Assembly (NCBI RefSeq): GCF_018294505.1
Contig: NC_057809.1
Coordinates: 509,231,914-509,295,913, forward strand
DNA: 64,000 nucleotides
Reading direction: 5' to 3'
Source: Triticum aestivum
Lineage: Eukaryota; Streptophyta; Magnoliopsida; Poales; Poaceae
Shown here: in pieces, positions 36,141 through 48,326 of the stretch
How the letters are laid out: each line of letters begins with the position of its first letter
Position numbering within the stretch: the first letter of the stretch is position 1
Made by a program: the position numbers and the translations under genes
Notes under the pieces: model-generated
Databases searched by the model: none
The model's input: only the letters and a program-made list of their open reading frames with translations
Told to the model about the DNA's origin: nothing

Positions 36141-39100
36141 TGTAACGCCCCGAGACCGATGCGCCAGGTGTCTTCCAGTTATTTGCGGTTGTTGCCTTGT
36201 CATTCATTTGCGTGTTGCATCTTCGCCATGTCACCATGTGCATTGCATCATCATGTTTTCAAAACTTGCATCCGTCCCGGCCTCCCCGTTCCTTCTGTTG
36301 TCCATTCAGAGCCCAGACACACTTGCACGCGCCCGCGGCATGTCCGAAATATTATTTTATAAGTGGCCGGAAAATGTTCTCTGAATGGGTTGAAAGTTGG
36401 CATGCGGCCGCCTACCAAGTTTCATCGCCTTCGGAGTCCGTTTGACGCCCCAACGGATAACTATAGCGACAATATAGTCGGTCAAACGTCGGATGTTTTC
36501 GGTCTCCGGAAGCAGTTGCCGGGCAGCTTTACTTCCCTCTCATCTCAGCCCAACCTCTCTAGCACAGCCCACTAGTCCACCTATCTAACCTCCCTCCACT
36601 CTGGACCCTCCGATCGAGATCGAATGGCTCCGAAACGGCCTCAAACCCCTTAACCCTAACCATTTTCCCTATATAAAAACACCCCTTCCAAATTTGGGCA
36701 TCCCCTAGCCTCCACCTACCTTCTAGCCTTCCACTCAGGATCCCCGCAGCCGCCAGCCACCTCCATCCTTGTTTTCAGCGCCGGCGCACTCCCCCGCCGC
36801 CAGGCTGGCCAGCCGCCACCTTGCATCGCCCTCCCCGCCGCCCGCAGCCACTGGGGAGTTGCCACGCGTCCCCAGCGCGTCCCCTGCCCGCTCCCGGCCG
36901 CCATAGGCCCGCCTAGGCCCGCGCGGAACCCACGGAGCCCATTCGGGCCCGGCCCCATGCGCCCCTGGCTCCCTCACCCACTCTCCCGGTTCCCCACTCG
37001 ATCTCCTCGCCGCCGCCTCGTCCTTGCGCTCCGACCACCAGGGGCCTCGCCGGAGCAAGGGCGCCCGACCCCGCCGCCCTGCAGCCGCGTCGCCGGCGGG
37101 CAACCTAGGCCAACCCTGCCTCCTCTCTCCCCATCCTCCTCCATTTTTCCTCTATCTCTCTCTCCGATCTCAAGCTCTCTCTCTCCTATAGGTACCCATG
37201 CCGCACTGCCCCTAGCTCGTCGTGCCCCGCCGCCGCGGCCAGATCCGGCTGAGATCCGCCGGATCCGGCCACCAACGCCCCGTTCCCAGCTTCCTCCGCT
37301 TGCCGGCGTCGCGCCGGTACCGCCGCCCACCTGCCATCGCCGCCCTGCCCCCTGCTCGTGCGAGCGCACGAGGAGGCCAACCTCCAGCCCCATGGGTCGC
37401 GACCTCCCCGGCCCAGCATCGCCCGCAGCTCCAAGGCCCAGCTGCGCGCCCCCTGCCGGCCTCCCTCCTCCACGGAACGGGCCGAAGCCCATGGGTGAGC
37501 TACCTCCCCAACGCATGTTCCTGCTAGGCCCGTGAACAGTTTTGGCCCGATGTATTTTTTAATGCCTCTGCGATTTTGCTATTTATTCCAGAGAAACCAG
37601 TTTTACAAAAAAGTCCCTCTAGATCATGAATTTAATAACTCACAAATGGTGCATCGGTTTAAAATGATTTATATATGAAAAATGACTAGAATTCCATCTA
37701 GTTTCATAATATCCAACTTTCATCCATGTTAAAAATGTTTTAAATGTTGTTTGTTTAAATTTGCTCCTATGCCATGCTAAAATGTTTTATTTCATAACCT
37801 AATCACCGTAGCTCCAAATTTAATAAACTTCATATGTAAATGGGGTAGAAAAATGCCTAGTTTAACATGGTGGAAGTACTTTGCATGTTTAACAACTCTA
37901 AAATATGGTTTAGGCCAGAATAGTACCAAATCCATAATTTGCATATTGGGATTCTCTGGACTTGTTGTTTCTTGTTCAGGCCTCATTTAAACTTGCCTAG
38001 ATAGGTAGTTTTCATATGCTTCACCCCTTTGCCATGTTTAAAAACATTTAATATTGTTGAGTACATAAACATGAGAGAACTAAATAAGTCATGTGGTGCT
38101 TCGTCAATATGCAACTCGTTGCATATTGCATATTGAGCTCCACTTAATTTGTAGTATTGTTTGTGCACTTTGCCATGCCATGCCTCATTAAACCGGACAT
38201 GCATCATACTTGGTTGTGCATCATGCCATGATTATGTGATGGTTGTTTACTATGTTGCTTGCTTCTTTCCGGGTTGCTTCTCTCATTAGCTTCGGTTTCA
38301 TTCCAGAGTTGTGAGCATGCGTTCGACTACGTCCGTTTGTCTTCTTCATGGACTCGTTCTTCTTCCTTGCGGGATCTTAGGCAAGATGACCATACCCTCA
38401 AAATAACTTCTATCTTTGCTTGCTAGTTTTTCGCTCTATCGCTATGTCGCGCTACCTACCACTTGTTATATCATGCCTCTCATATTGCCATGTCAAGCCT
38501 CTAACCCTCCTTCCTAGCAAACCGTTGTTTGGCTATGTTACCGCTTTTGCTCAGCCCCTCTTATAGGGTTGCAAGTTGCAGGTGAAGTTGAAGTTTGTTC
38601 CATGTTGGAACATGGATATGTTGGGATATCACAATATATATTATTTTAATTATTGCATCTATATACTTGGTAAAGGGTGGAAGGCTCAGCCTTATGCCTG
38701 GTGCTTTGTTCCACTCTTGCCGCCCTAGTTTCCATCATACCGGTGTTATGTTCCTTGATTTTGCGCTCCTTACGCGGTTGGGTGTTATGGGAACCCCTTG
38801 ACAGTTTGCTTTGAATAAAACTCCTCCAGCAAGGCCCAACCTTGGTTTTACCATTTGCCTCACCACCACCTATACTTTTCCCTTGGGGGTCACGCTCTAG
38901 AGGGTCATATTTAGTTTTACCCCCCCCCCCCCGGGCCAGTGATTCTCTAAGTGTTGGTCCGAACTGGGTGATGTCCGGCACCCCCTGGGCAACCAGGGTT
39001 TATGCCAACCTGGCGTCTTGCCCATCCGGTGTGCCCTGAGAACGAGATATGTGCAGCTCCTATCGGGATTTGTCGGCACATCCGGGCGGTCTTGTTGGTC

Positions 39101-39997
39101 TTGTTTTACCATTGTCTAAATGTCTTGTAACCGGGATTCTGAGACTGATCGGGTCTTCTCGGGAGAAGGAATATCCTTCGTTGACCGTGAGAGCTTGTGG
39201 TGGGCTAAGTTGGGACACCCATGCAGGGTTTGAACTTTCGAAAGCCGTGCTCGCAGTTATGTGGCAGATGGGAATTTGTTAATATCCGGTTGTAGAGAAC
39301 TTGACACTTAACTTAATTAAAATTTATCAACCGCGTGTGTAGTCGTGATGGTCTCTTCTCTGTGGAGTCCGGGAAGTGAACACGGTTCTTGTGTTATGCT
39401 TGAACGTAAGTAGTTTCAGGATCACTTCTTGATCACTTCTAGCTTCTCGACCATTGCGTTGCTTCTCTTCTCGCTCTTATTTGCGTATGTTAGCCACCAT
39501 ATATGCTTAGTGCTTGCTGCAGCCCCACCTCTTTACCCTATCCTACCCATAAGCTTAAATAGTCTTGATCTCGCGGATGTGAGATTGCTGAGTCCTCGTG
39601 ACTCATAGATACTTCCAAACAGTTGCAGGTGCCGATGATACCAGTGTAGGTGACGCAACCTAGCTCAAGTGGGAGCTCGATGAAGATCTTGATCGTTGTT
39701 TTGTTTCATTTCCTGTTGATCAGTAGTGGAGCCCAGTTGGGACGACCGGGGATCTAGCATTTGGGGTTGTCTTCTTTTACTTTGGTTCCATAGTTGGACC
39801 TTGATTGTATTTTGGATGATGTATGTTTAACTTGTATTTGTGTGAAGTGGCGATTGTAAGCCAACTCTTTATCCCTTTCTTATTCAGTACATGGGATTGT
39901 GTGAAGATTACCCCTCTTGTGACAAACCTACCATGCGGCTATGCCTCTAAGTCGTGCCCCGACACGTGGGACATATAGCCGCATTGTGGGTGTAACA
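36141..39997 (+). repeat. T4 3' LTR, 3857 bp
   Basis: Begins TGTAACGCCCCGAG and ends GGGTGTAACA. A TATA box (CTATATAAAAAC) is at 36669-36680. It is followed by a GC-rich segment (about 36720-37540) whose Pro/Arg-rich open frames I regard as composition artefacts. The T1 insertion site of the other copy corresponds to TATTT at 37580-37584. Flank on the right is TGAAC (39998-40002). Confidence 0.85.
36669..36680 (+). promoter_or_regulatory. TATA box in T4 3' LTR
   Basis: CTATATAAAAAC lies about 530 bp inside the LTR, followed by a CT-rich leader-like region. It is the likely transcription start region of the LARD. Confidence 0.6.
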
Positions 39998-41270
39998 TGA
40001 ACCCGGGCACCGGCGGCTCCGTCCCGGCACCGAATGTCGGTGGGGAGGGGGCCACTTCGTCCCAGCTTGGCACAAGTGAGTTGCTTGCCTCCCGTTCCCG
40101 CTCTTTCTTCTTCTTTCAAATTTTGATCTTGACTTCGCCTCATTCTCCTTCTCGGTACCCAGACCCTTCCTCGACGGACCGGGAGGACGTGGACACCGTC
40201 ATCGGAGAGGTCGCCAGAGAGGCCACAGCCGAGGCCGACGAGATCGCCGCTGAGGAGGCCTCCAAGGATGTTGCTAAGGACACCGCTGAGGGGCCTGCCG
40301 GGGAGGCCGGCAAGGCCGTTGCCGAGGAGGCCGGCAAGGGGCCTGCCAGGGAGGCCAGCAAGGCCACTACCAAGGAGGAGGTGGTCGATGACCAGCCTTC
40401 CTCCTCCGCCGCTTCTAGATCGGGCAAATATCTGAAGGTGGGCGAGGACTTGTTCGTCCACCTCCCATGGACGGCGAGCACCAGGGCGCCTGCCAAGGAG
40501 GAGGTGTTCGACGACGAGGTGCTTGCCACCGCCGGGCTCGAGGTCTTTGACGGACCGAGTGTCGGTGGCGGTGGTTCCCAGGAAGAGCGGCTCCTCCAGA
40601 GCATGAGCGCCAGCTTCCACAAGCTTCAGGCGCTTCACCGCGCCCGCCTGGACAAGGCCAAGTCTAGGATGGCAGTGGTGGACAAGGCAGGCGGACCTCG
40701 AAGGGCACGTCGCCGAGACACAGACTTGGTTCCGCCAGGCCTGTGAGGAGCTGAAGACCGCCCAGGATCAGCTGGCCGAGCGCAAGATGGAGCTTGTCAT
40801 GAAGCAGGCCGATGTCGAGAAGGCCCCGAAGGCGGCGAGTCGACATGCCGCCAACGAGGAGGTCGCTCGGCCCAGCACCAGGCCGAGCTAAACTCCCAGG
40901 AGGAGGACCTTGCCGCTCGCGAGGAGAAGCTCGCCGCGACACTCCACGGCAAGGACGAGGAGGTCCAGGAGCTTGTCGTGCAGCGGACCCGGGAACTGGA
41001 GCAGAGGCACGAGGAGGCCCTAAATACTCAGGCCCAGGTCCATGTCGGCAAGGTGAACGAGCTGGAGGTGGAGCGTGACGGGCTGAAGGAGCAGATCCAG
41101 GAGCTGACGGGGGAGAGGGACGCGGCCAAGGGCGCCTTGGCTGATGCACAGGCCGCAGTCCTCGAGAAGGTCGAGCTACTCTCCACTGCCAACGAGTCCA
41201 TCAAGAACCTAAAGCTGAAGCTGGAGGGTCTTGAAGGGACGCTCTCGGAGGTCAGGGCCCGGGAGGGGAC
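39998..41270 (+). pseudogene. T6: GC-rich coiled-coil gene fragment, probably a Tat accessory gene
   Basis: The frame opens in 39997-40075, a probable 87-nt intron (GTGAGT at 40076, CCAG ending 40162) follows, and the frame continues. A repetitive Ala/Glu/Lys block (EEAGKGPAREASK-like, about 40210-40380) is followed by a Ser-rich linker. A long heptad-like Glu/Leu/Gln coiled coil runs from about 40580 to 41270, with frameshifts near 40690 and near 40875. The protein is cut by the T7 LTR at 41271. Organisation (short exons, acidic linker, long coiled coil) resembles the accessory genes of T7 and T8 here, so it may belong to another Tat element lying mostly on the - strand. A captured host gene is an alternative. 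No function is claimed. Confidence 0.5.
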
Positions 41271-41751
41271 TGAGGGAGTCCTGGACTAAGGGGTCCCCGG
41301 GCGTCCGGCTTGTTATCCATGGGCCGGACTGATGGGATGTGAAGACATGAAGGCCGAAGACTGTACCTATGTCTGGATTGGACTCTCCTTGGCGTGGAAG
41401 GCAAGCTTGGCGACCGACTATGAAGATTCCTTATTATGTAACCGACTCTATGTAAACCCTAGATCCCCCCTGGTGTCTATATAAACAGGAGGGGTTAGTC
41501 CGGAAAGGATATATTCATTGCCATAGTCATACAGGTTAGACTTCTAGGGTTTAGCCATTACGATCTCGTGGTAGATCAACTCTTGTAACACTCATATTCA
41601 TCAATATCGATCAGGCAGGACGTAGGGTATTACCTCCATAGAGAGGGCCCGGACCTGGGTAAACACCATGCCCCCCGTCTCCTGTTACCATTGATCCTAG
41701 ACGCACAGTTCGGGACCCCCAACCAGAGATCCACCGGTTTTGACACCGACA
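41271..41751 (+). repeat. T7 5' LTR, 481 bp
   Basis: TGAGGGAGTCCTGG...TGACACCGACA, followed at once by the primer-site-like TTGGTGCTCTCATTGTGAG. A TATA box (TCTATATAAAC) is at 41476-41486. The preceding GGGAC (41266-41270) is the candidate target duplication; its partner is outside the window or lost. Confidence 0.75.
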
Positions 41752-41798
41752 TTGGTGCTCTCATTGTGAGTCCCACTGTGCCATCGACGAAAGGTTCG

Positions 41799-44745
41799 AT
41801 GGCCCCTTCAATCATCTATAGCGACGCTGCCCAAGGAGAAACCTTCCTCCCCGGACAGATTTTCGTGTTCGGCGGCTTCGTACTGTGGGCCAACTCGCTT
41901 GGCCATCTGGAGCAGATCGATAGCTATGCCCCGGGCCACCAGGTCAGATTTGGAAGCTTGAACTACGTCGCGGATATCCGTGGAGACTTGATCTTCAATG
42001 GATTTGAGACCACAGCGATCGCTCCCCCTCACCCCGATGAACATGACTTAAATCTGTCATCGGATCACATCCGAGAGCTGGTCCCTGTTGCTGCAACGGC
42101 CTTAGAACCGGAGCAGATCATGCCATCCGAGGCCACGGAGTCCACGGTGTTGGGGCCGCACACGGACTTGACACCCCGCAATATTTGCGTCAATGGAACT
42201 CCAGATTCGTCTCCGGCTATAAGTCCCGGACCGGGTACGCCTGCGGACACCGAGCTAGATCAGTTATCGATTTTCGAATTTAGCGCCGCAAACACCTTCC
42301 AGCACTCACCTTTGGGTGATGTGCTAAACTCTTTAAAGAACTTGTCCTTGGAGAAGGACTCATAGCCTTCGTTCGAGCTAGAGGCTGATGATGGGGAATT
42401 TCGCTTCCTACCCGCCACCCACTTCATATCCACTGTCAATGACTTAACCGACGTGCTTGATTACGGCTCCGCAGACATCGACGATATGGACGACGATGGC
42501 GACATGGAGCAAGGCCAAGACCCGCCGTTCACTGGATATTGGACGGCCACCTCTTCATACGATGTGTACATGGTCGACACACCTAAAAAGCTAGCGAAGA
42601 TGACAAAGGAGATCTAGTTGCGAATAAACCTTCTGAGACACAGTCCAAACGCCGGCGCCCTAAACGCCGCTCTAAGACTCGTCGCTCAAATGATGGCAAC
42701 ACTAGCACCGGAGAAAATAGTACTCCGGGCGACGCCGAAAACAGTGAAGACCTTGTCGGGGCTGCATCCGAACAGGAGGAACAAGACAACCTGCAAGATA
42801 ACCCTGATAAACAGGCCATGCCCAATGACCCAGACGATGATAGTTATCGTCCAGTCTCCGAGGATGATGAGAGCCTCGGCAATGAGGAATTCATCGCACC
42901 TGAGGCACCCCTCGAGCAGGAGCGCTTCAAGCACTAGCTAATAGCCACTGTAAGAAGCCTGAAGAAGAAGAAGCAGTAGCTCCAAGCTGATCAAGACCTG
43001 CTCATTGATTGGTGGACTGATGTCCTGGCAGCTGAAGAATACGGCCTCAAACGCCTAGCCAAGAGTTATCCAAAGCGCAGACTGCTACCTCAATTCGATG
43101 AGGAGGCACCAGATCCCATACTTCCCTCACGCAATGCAGACCGACCACCACACGGTCGGGATAGTGCGGCGGACCGACCACCCCGCGGTCGGGATAAAAC
43201 AGCAACTCAGGCCGAACAACAGCCCGCCCCACCACCTTGCAACAACAGGGACAGAACAGCTCGGGATCATACATACGACCTTCGGCAGGAGTTGGACAGT
43301 AGAGCAAGACACACCAGATCAATCTACGGATCGTGAGGACGCTTCCCGACTCGGGACGACGGCTACCTATTGGGACGTGAAAAACCTAGTCACACCCGGG
43401 CCGATAACCGCAAACGGACTCCATCAGAAGTGCGCCGTGATGCGGCCTGATATAGAGGCACCACGCGCCCTCTCTGCTTCACAGATGAGGTGCTTGGTCA
43501 CGAATTCCCCGAGGGGTTCAAGCCCGTCAATATTGAATCATACGACAGAACAACCGATCCCGCAGTATGGATTGAGGAGTTCATTCTCCACATCCACATG
43601 GCCCATGGAGATGACCTCCACGCCATCAAATACCTCCCACTGAAACTCGAAGGGCCAGCTAGACACTGGCTGAACAGCCTGCCCGAGAATTCCATCGGCA
43701 GCTGGGAGGACTTGGAAGAGGCCTTCCTTGACAACTTCCAAGGTACATATGTCCGGCCACCTGATGCCGATGACTTAAGCCACATAGTTCAACAACCTGG
43801 AGAATCAGCTCGAAAATTCTGGACTAGGTTCCTAACCAAAAAGAACTAGATCATTGACTGTCCGGATGCTGAAGCCCTAGCGGCCTTTAAACACAGCATC
43901 CATGACGAATGGCTAGCACGCCACCTCGGCCAAGAAAAGCCGAAGTCCATGGTGGCCCTTACGGCACTCATGACCCGCTTTTGCGCGGGTGAGGGCAGCT
44001 GGTTGGCTCGTAGCAAAAACACAGCCAGCGAGACAGGCCCCTCCGAGGCCAAGAACAGCACCAACAAGCTCCACCGCAATAGACACAAACACCGAAGCAA
44101 TGGTGACAACACCGATGACACCACCGTTAATGCTGGATTCAATGGCTCCAAGTCCGGCCAGTGAAAGAAGCCCTATAACAGGAATAGCGAGGGGCCATCC
44201 AGCCTGGATCACATACTCGATCGTCCGTGCCAGATACGTGGTACCCCAAATAAACAAGCCAATCACACCAACATAGATTGTTGGGTTTTCAAACAGGCTG
44301 GCAAGTTAAACGCCGAAAACATGGAAAAGGGATCACAAAGTGAGGATGAGTACGAAGAGCCCCGACAGTCGAACACCGGGGGGCATAAGAAATTTCCCCC
44401 TCAAGTCAAAATGGTGAACATGATATACGCTATACACATCCCCAAAAGGGAGCGTAAGCGAGCACTTAGGGACGTCTACGCGGTAGAGTCAGTCGCCCCA
44501 AAATTCAATCCGTGGTCGTCATTCCCTATCACCTTCGATCGTCGAGATCACCCAACTAGTATACGGCATGGTGGTTCAGCCGCACTGGTCCTCGACCCAA
44601 TCATCGTCGGATTTCACCTAACATGAGTCCTAATGGATGGTGGTAGCAGCCTCAACCTCCTCTATTAGGATACAGTGCGGAAGATGGGTATTAATCCCTC
44701 ACAAATCAAACCAATAAAGACTACCTTTAAAGGAGTCATACCAGG
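41799..44745 (+). pseudogene. T7 gag and start of protease
   Basis: ATG 41799 opens MAPSIIYSDAAQG. A conserved but uncharacterised N-terminal region runs to TAG 42363-42365. An acidic linker follows in another frame (about 42640-42935). The gag core at about 43490-43990 contains DRTTDPAVWIEEF, GPARHWLNSLP and SWEDLEEAFL. The protease part has VLMDGGSSLNLLY (about 44630-44670), the DGGS form seen also in T8. Stops include TAG at 43847-43849 (KKN*IID), TGA near 44625 and TAG near 44668; several frame changes occur. The frame stops at GVIPG where T8 entered (44745) and continues at 58024. Confidence 0.75.
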
Positions 44746-45278
44746 TGTTGGGGATATAGCTATTAGTTATGACCCGCCCAGGAGGGGCCGGGTCAGTCCC
44801 AATGACGGGTCATAAAGGAAGCCAAATAAACATTCAAGGTGATAGTTTATTAAGGCTTATAGAAAGCCTAAGCCCAGAGGCGGCTTAAGGCCCAATGTTG
44901 TAAGCCGACGTATGTAAAGAAAGACTTGTAAGGAAAGGCATGTAAAAGAAGTCACCGAGCCGGACACGCTTTATGAGCCGGCCAGGACTCTGTAGGCCGC
45001 CAGGCGTCAACCCGTGTATATAAGGGGACGACCCGGTGGCGGCTTAGGGCAAGAAACAAGAGATCGATAACCAAGCCGGCGGATTAGCCTCTTGGTGATC
45101 GAAACCCCAGCAATTCCAACACAACTAGACGTAGGCTTTTACCTTCATCGTAAGGGGCCGAACTAGTATAAAACCTCTCGTGTCCTTTGTCTCGATTAAC
45201 CCCTTTAAGCTTCCTAGTTGCGATGGCCCTACGACTAAGTCCTTTTGCTAGGACATCTGTCGTGACAATTCCACGACA
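44746..45278 (+). repeat. T8 5' LTR, 533 bp
   Basis: TGTTGGGGATATAG...CCACGACA. A TATA box (TATATAAG) is at 45017-45024. It pairs with 57491-58023. Confidence 0.92.
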
Positions 45279-45279
45279 G

Positions 45280-45298
45280 TTGGCGCCCACCATGGGGC
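45280..45298 (+). promoter_or_regulatory. T8 primer binding site
   Basis: TTGGCGCCCACCATGGGGC follows one base after the 5' LTR. The usual Tat form, from memory, has CCGTGG where this copy has CCATGG, so the ATG at 45292 probably arose by a G to A change. Confidence 0.75.
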
Positions 45299-48200
45299 CA
45301 GCGCACGGTGGATTTGAGTTCTTGAGGGGCAGCTTCGAAGGGCTCAAGGGATACTTTGTGGGCCGGATGACCAAGAGTCGTCGCGGCAAGCTCTACATCG
45401 ACGACGAAGGCTGGGGCCCCGAGGCCGGCTCAATTGAGTATGGGTACCGGGTCCCCTTCGGCGGGATTCATGTCTTCATCGGCCGGATCGGCGAATCAAG
45501 TCCTGAGCCGGACATCTGCACCAACATCATCGAGACGGCTCAGCGCGCGAGACCCGCCCGGGCTCGACCCACCGTAAAACGTGCTTTTCTGGGTTGCATC
45601 CATGGAGGTGAATACCCGGAAGGATCAGTGGATGGCGGTGAGATGGCCATCTGTTTGGATGCTACGTCATCAACAGGTGAGATGAACTCGTTGTATCAGC
45701 TGCAGGATGGCATGCTTGGGGGCTGTTCTGATGGCAGCAGTATTCCGGACCCCTTTGAGCTGCTGAATCGAGCTGGAGTCTTCATGGCAGGCACCCAGCC
45801 CGGGCAGAACTCCATGGTTGCAGCAGCGACGACCACCGGGTCAGCAGCGGCCGGGTCAGGAGACCCCGCGCGCTTCCCGGCTCAGATACTAATGGACCTC
45901 ACGGATAAGCTAACGGCCCTGTTGACTGTCATGGTAGAACCGGCGGATAAAGTTCAGCATGATGTGGAGGTGGCACGGGTGCGCGAAGAGATGGCACAAG
46001 CCAAGGAAAACTTAGCAGCTGAAGAGGTCAGGATGGCCGCAGAGCGGGCGGCTTTAGACGCTCATGCTCAACAGCTTCAAGCGGAGACTTTCCGGCTCTC
46101 GGTGGATCTGAATGCGTCAAACGAGGTCATGAGGAGAAGGCATCAGAAAACTCAATCACGTCTACCTCTGACGCTCGATCCTAGGAACCTTTTCCATACA
46201 CCTGGGGCCGGTCCAAGTAAGCTGCCGGAAGCAAATCGGATCACGACACCAGGAGCACTGGTTCAGTCGCGGGCCATGGAACCACCTTGCATGTATACCG
46301 CTCGCCTCATTATGCGCCAACGCCACCGGGTCACTTCTCCAATCCTTTGGAAAACCTCATCACTGTGTCGGCTCATTTGGCGGCTCTCCCGATGGAAGGC
46401 GACTCTCCGACATCGGTTGAAACACGAAGGGTGAGAGGGCTTCTTCAGACGGCTCTGGCACAGCAGGATGCGTACTCTTACAGCCGAGATAGAATCCATT
46501 CAACCCCTTGCCCGAGCCGGAGCCCGAGCTATAGCAGGCATATGAACTCAGTCGAGATGTCAAGCAATGCTCAATGCTGCAACCAACCACGCAGACATGA
46601 GCCGGTGCAACCGGGAGCCCTTAACTTAGCAGATCAGGAGAGGATCCGGCAAGAGGCTGAGCGGGCGGTTCAAATGGCAGCAGAGCAGGTGGCTCATCAA
46701 ACTTTTCTGGCTTATCCAGCAACCTCTGTTGAGGCAGGAGTAACCACAAGGACCGGGGGTGTTCCTTGCTTGGTGCCGGCTATACGTAATGAGCGCTTAC
46801 CCAAAGACTTCAAGAGGCCTCGTAAAGTGCCTAACTACATGGCCGATTTGCAGCCTAGGGCATGGATTGAGAGTTACGAGATGGCAATGGAGCTATTAGA
46901 GGTCAGCGACGCAGCAATGGCTAAGTACTTCACCATGATGTTGGATGGAACGGCTCGCACTTGGTTGAAAGGGTTGCCGCCCAATTCCATCGGCTCATGG
47001 GCGGAGTTGAAGGACCGGTTCATTCAGAACTTCAAAGACACATGTAAGCAACCTATGTCAATCGTAGACCTGACTAATTGTAAGCAAGAGGAAGGGGAGT
47101 CCACAACCCATTGGGTGCGCCGGGTCAAGGAGATAATACACTCATCTGATAAGATGGATGCTGGTTCGGCAGTCTTAATGTTGGAGAAAAATTGCCGTTT
47201 TGAACCTCTGAAACAGAAGCTGGGGCAGCTCAAGCGTGACTGCAATGACACGGGCCAGTTGATGGCGGCTCTGGTTAAGTATGCTGATTATGATAATACC
47301 AAGGATCCCTTGTCTGATGAGGAGAAAACAGGGAAGGGAAAGAAGAACGGCAACGGCAAGGGTCACCAGCATAAGCCGGCAACACAAGGAGGTAATAAAC
47401 GTAAGGCTGATGAATTTGTGGCTAACACCAATGCCCAGGGCAACAATCAACGACACAAGGGTAGGCAACCCCCTTGGTCAGGCGGGTCAGGTCCCACCCT
47501 CGATCAACTATTGAACGAACCTTGCCCAAGACACGGCACCCGGGAGAAGCCAGCAACCCATCTGTGGAAGGACTGTACGATCATGAAGGCATTTAAAAAT
47601 TCAAACGCGTTTGATGGAGGTCACGGGCCTGGCGGCGGTTCAGGCGGAGGCGACTTTCATGGCCCGGGCGCCGGTTCAGGTGGAGGCGGTTTTCACGGTC
47701 AAGGCCATACAGGTAACCAGGGAAGTTACAATCAACAACCCGGCCAAGGCAATCAGCAGCAACAGTCCGGATATCAGAGCAATCCAAAACAGTTGAATTT
47801 GAATAGTGGGCAATACCATGTATTTACCACTAGTTTATGCAAGAGGGACCAGAAGCTTCATAAGAGGGTTGTCAATGCTGTTGAGCCGGTGGTACCGCGT
47901 TATTTGAGGTGGTCTGAACAGCCTATTGTGTGGAGCAGAGAAGATCATCCTCCCCGAGTTGACAATACGGGTCACTTAGCCTTGGTAGTAGCACCTCAGG
48001 TTGGTGGATATAAATTCACTAAAGTGCCCATGGATGGAGGTAGTAGCATCAACATCCTCTACTATGAGACGTTTCGTCGGATGGGGTTGACTGATAAGAG
48101 TCTTAAGCAATCCAACACTGTTTTTCACGGTGTTGTACCTGGCAAATCGGCATACCTAGTTGGTAAGATTAAGCTGGAAGTAGCCTTTGGGGATGAATAT

Positions 48201-48320
48201 GATTCCAGGGCGGAGAAGTTAACTTTTGAGGTGGTTAAGATCAAAAGCCCATATCATGCTCTGTTTGGACGGCCGGCTTACGCCAAATTCATGGCTCGAC
48301 CGTGTTATGTATATCTATAG
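45292..48320 (+). pseudogene. T8 gag and protease
   Basis: The open frame from 45292 (MGPAHGGFEF; the true start may be later, see the primer site) covers a family-specific N-terminal region and a coiled coil (about 45940-46130). A frameshift near 46285 moves to the next frame, which is then open to 48320. The gag core runs about 46780-47290 (RPRKVPNYMADLQPRAWIES, RTWLKGLPPNSIGSWAELKD). After a basic region comes a His/Cys cluster (CPRHGTREKPATHLWKDC, about 47520-47575) in place of a classic knuckle and a Gly-rich segment. The protease is VPMDGGSSINILYYE (about 48020-48070), with DGGS where retropepsins have DTG or DSG. TAG at 48318-48320 ends the frame. The product would form the particle and cut the polyprotein. 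Confidence 0.85.
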
Positions 48321-48326
48321 CTCAAG

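Larger units (their letters stand above)
28188..39997 (+). mobile_element. T4: LARD-type non-autonomous LTR retrotransposon (Sukkula-like)
   Basis: Remnant 5' LTR (28188-29107 and 31181-32639), a non-coding internal domain of about 3.5 kb (32640-36140), and a complete 3' LTR of 3857 bp (36141-39997). The primer site after the 5' LTR and the purine block before the 3' LTR are recognisable. Long LTRs around a conserved 3.5-kb non-coding core are the hallmark of Triticeae large retrotransposon derivatives. The first 1.4 kb of the 5' LTR lies left of T1, outside the window. Confidence 0.8.

Noticed and set aside
36957..37535. 192-codon Pro-rich open frame and its antisense partners
   Set aside because: GC-rich part of the T4 LTR downstream of its TATA box; composition artefact.
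39928..41149. Antisense open frames of 160-236 codons opposite T6
   Set aside because: They mirror the GC-biased coiled-coil gene. Gly/Leu and Pro/Arg translations without motifs are expected shadows.
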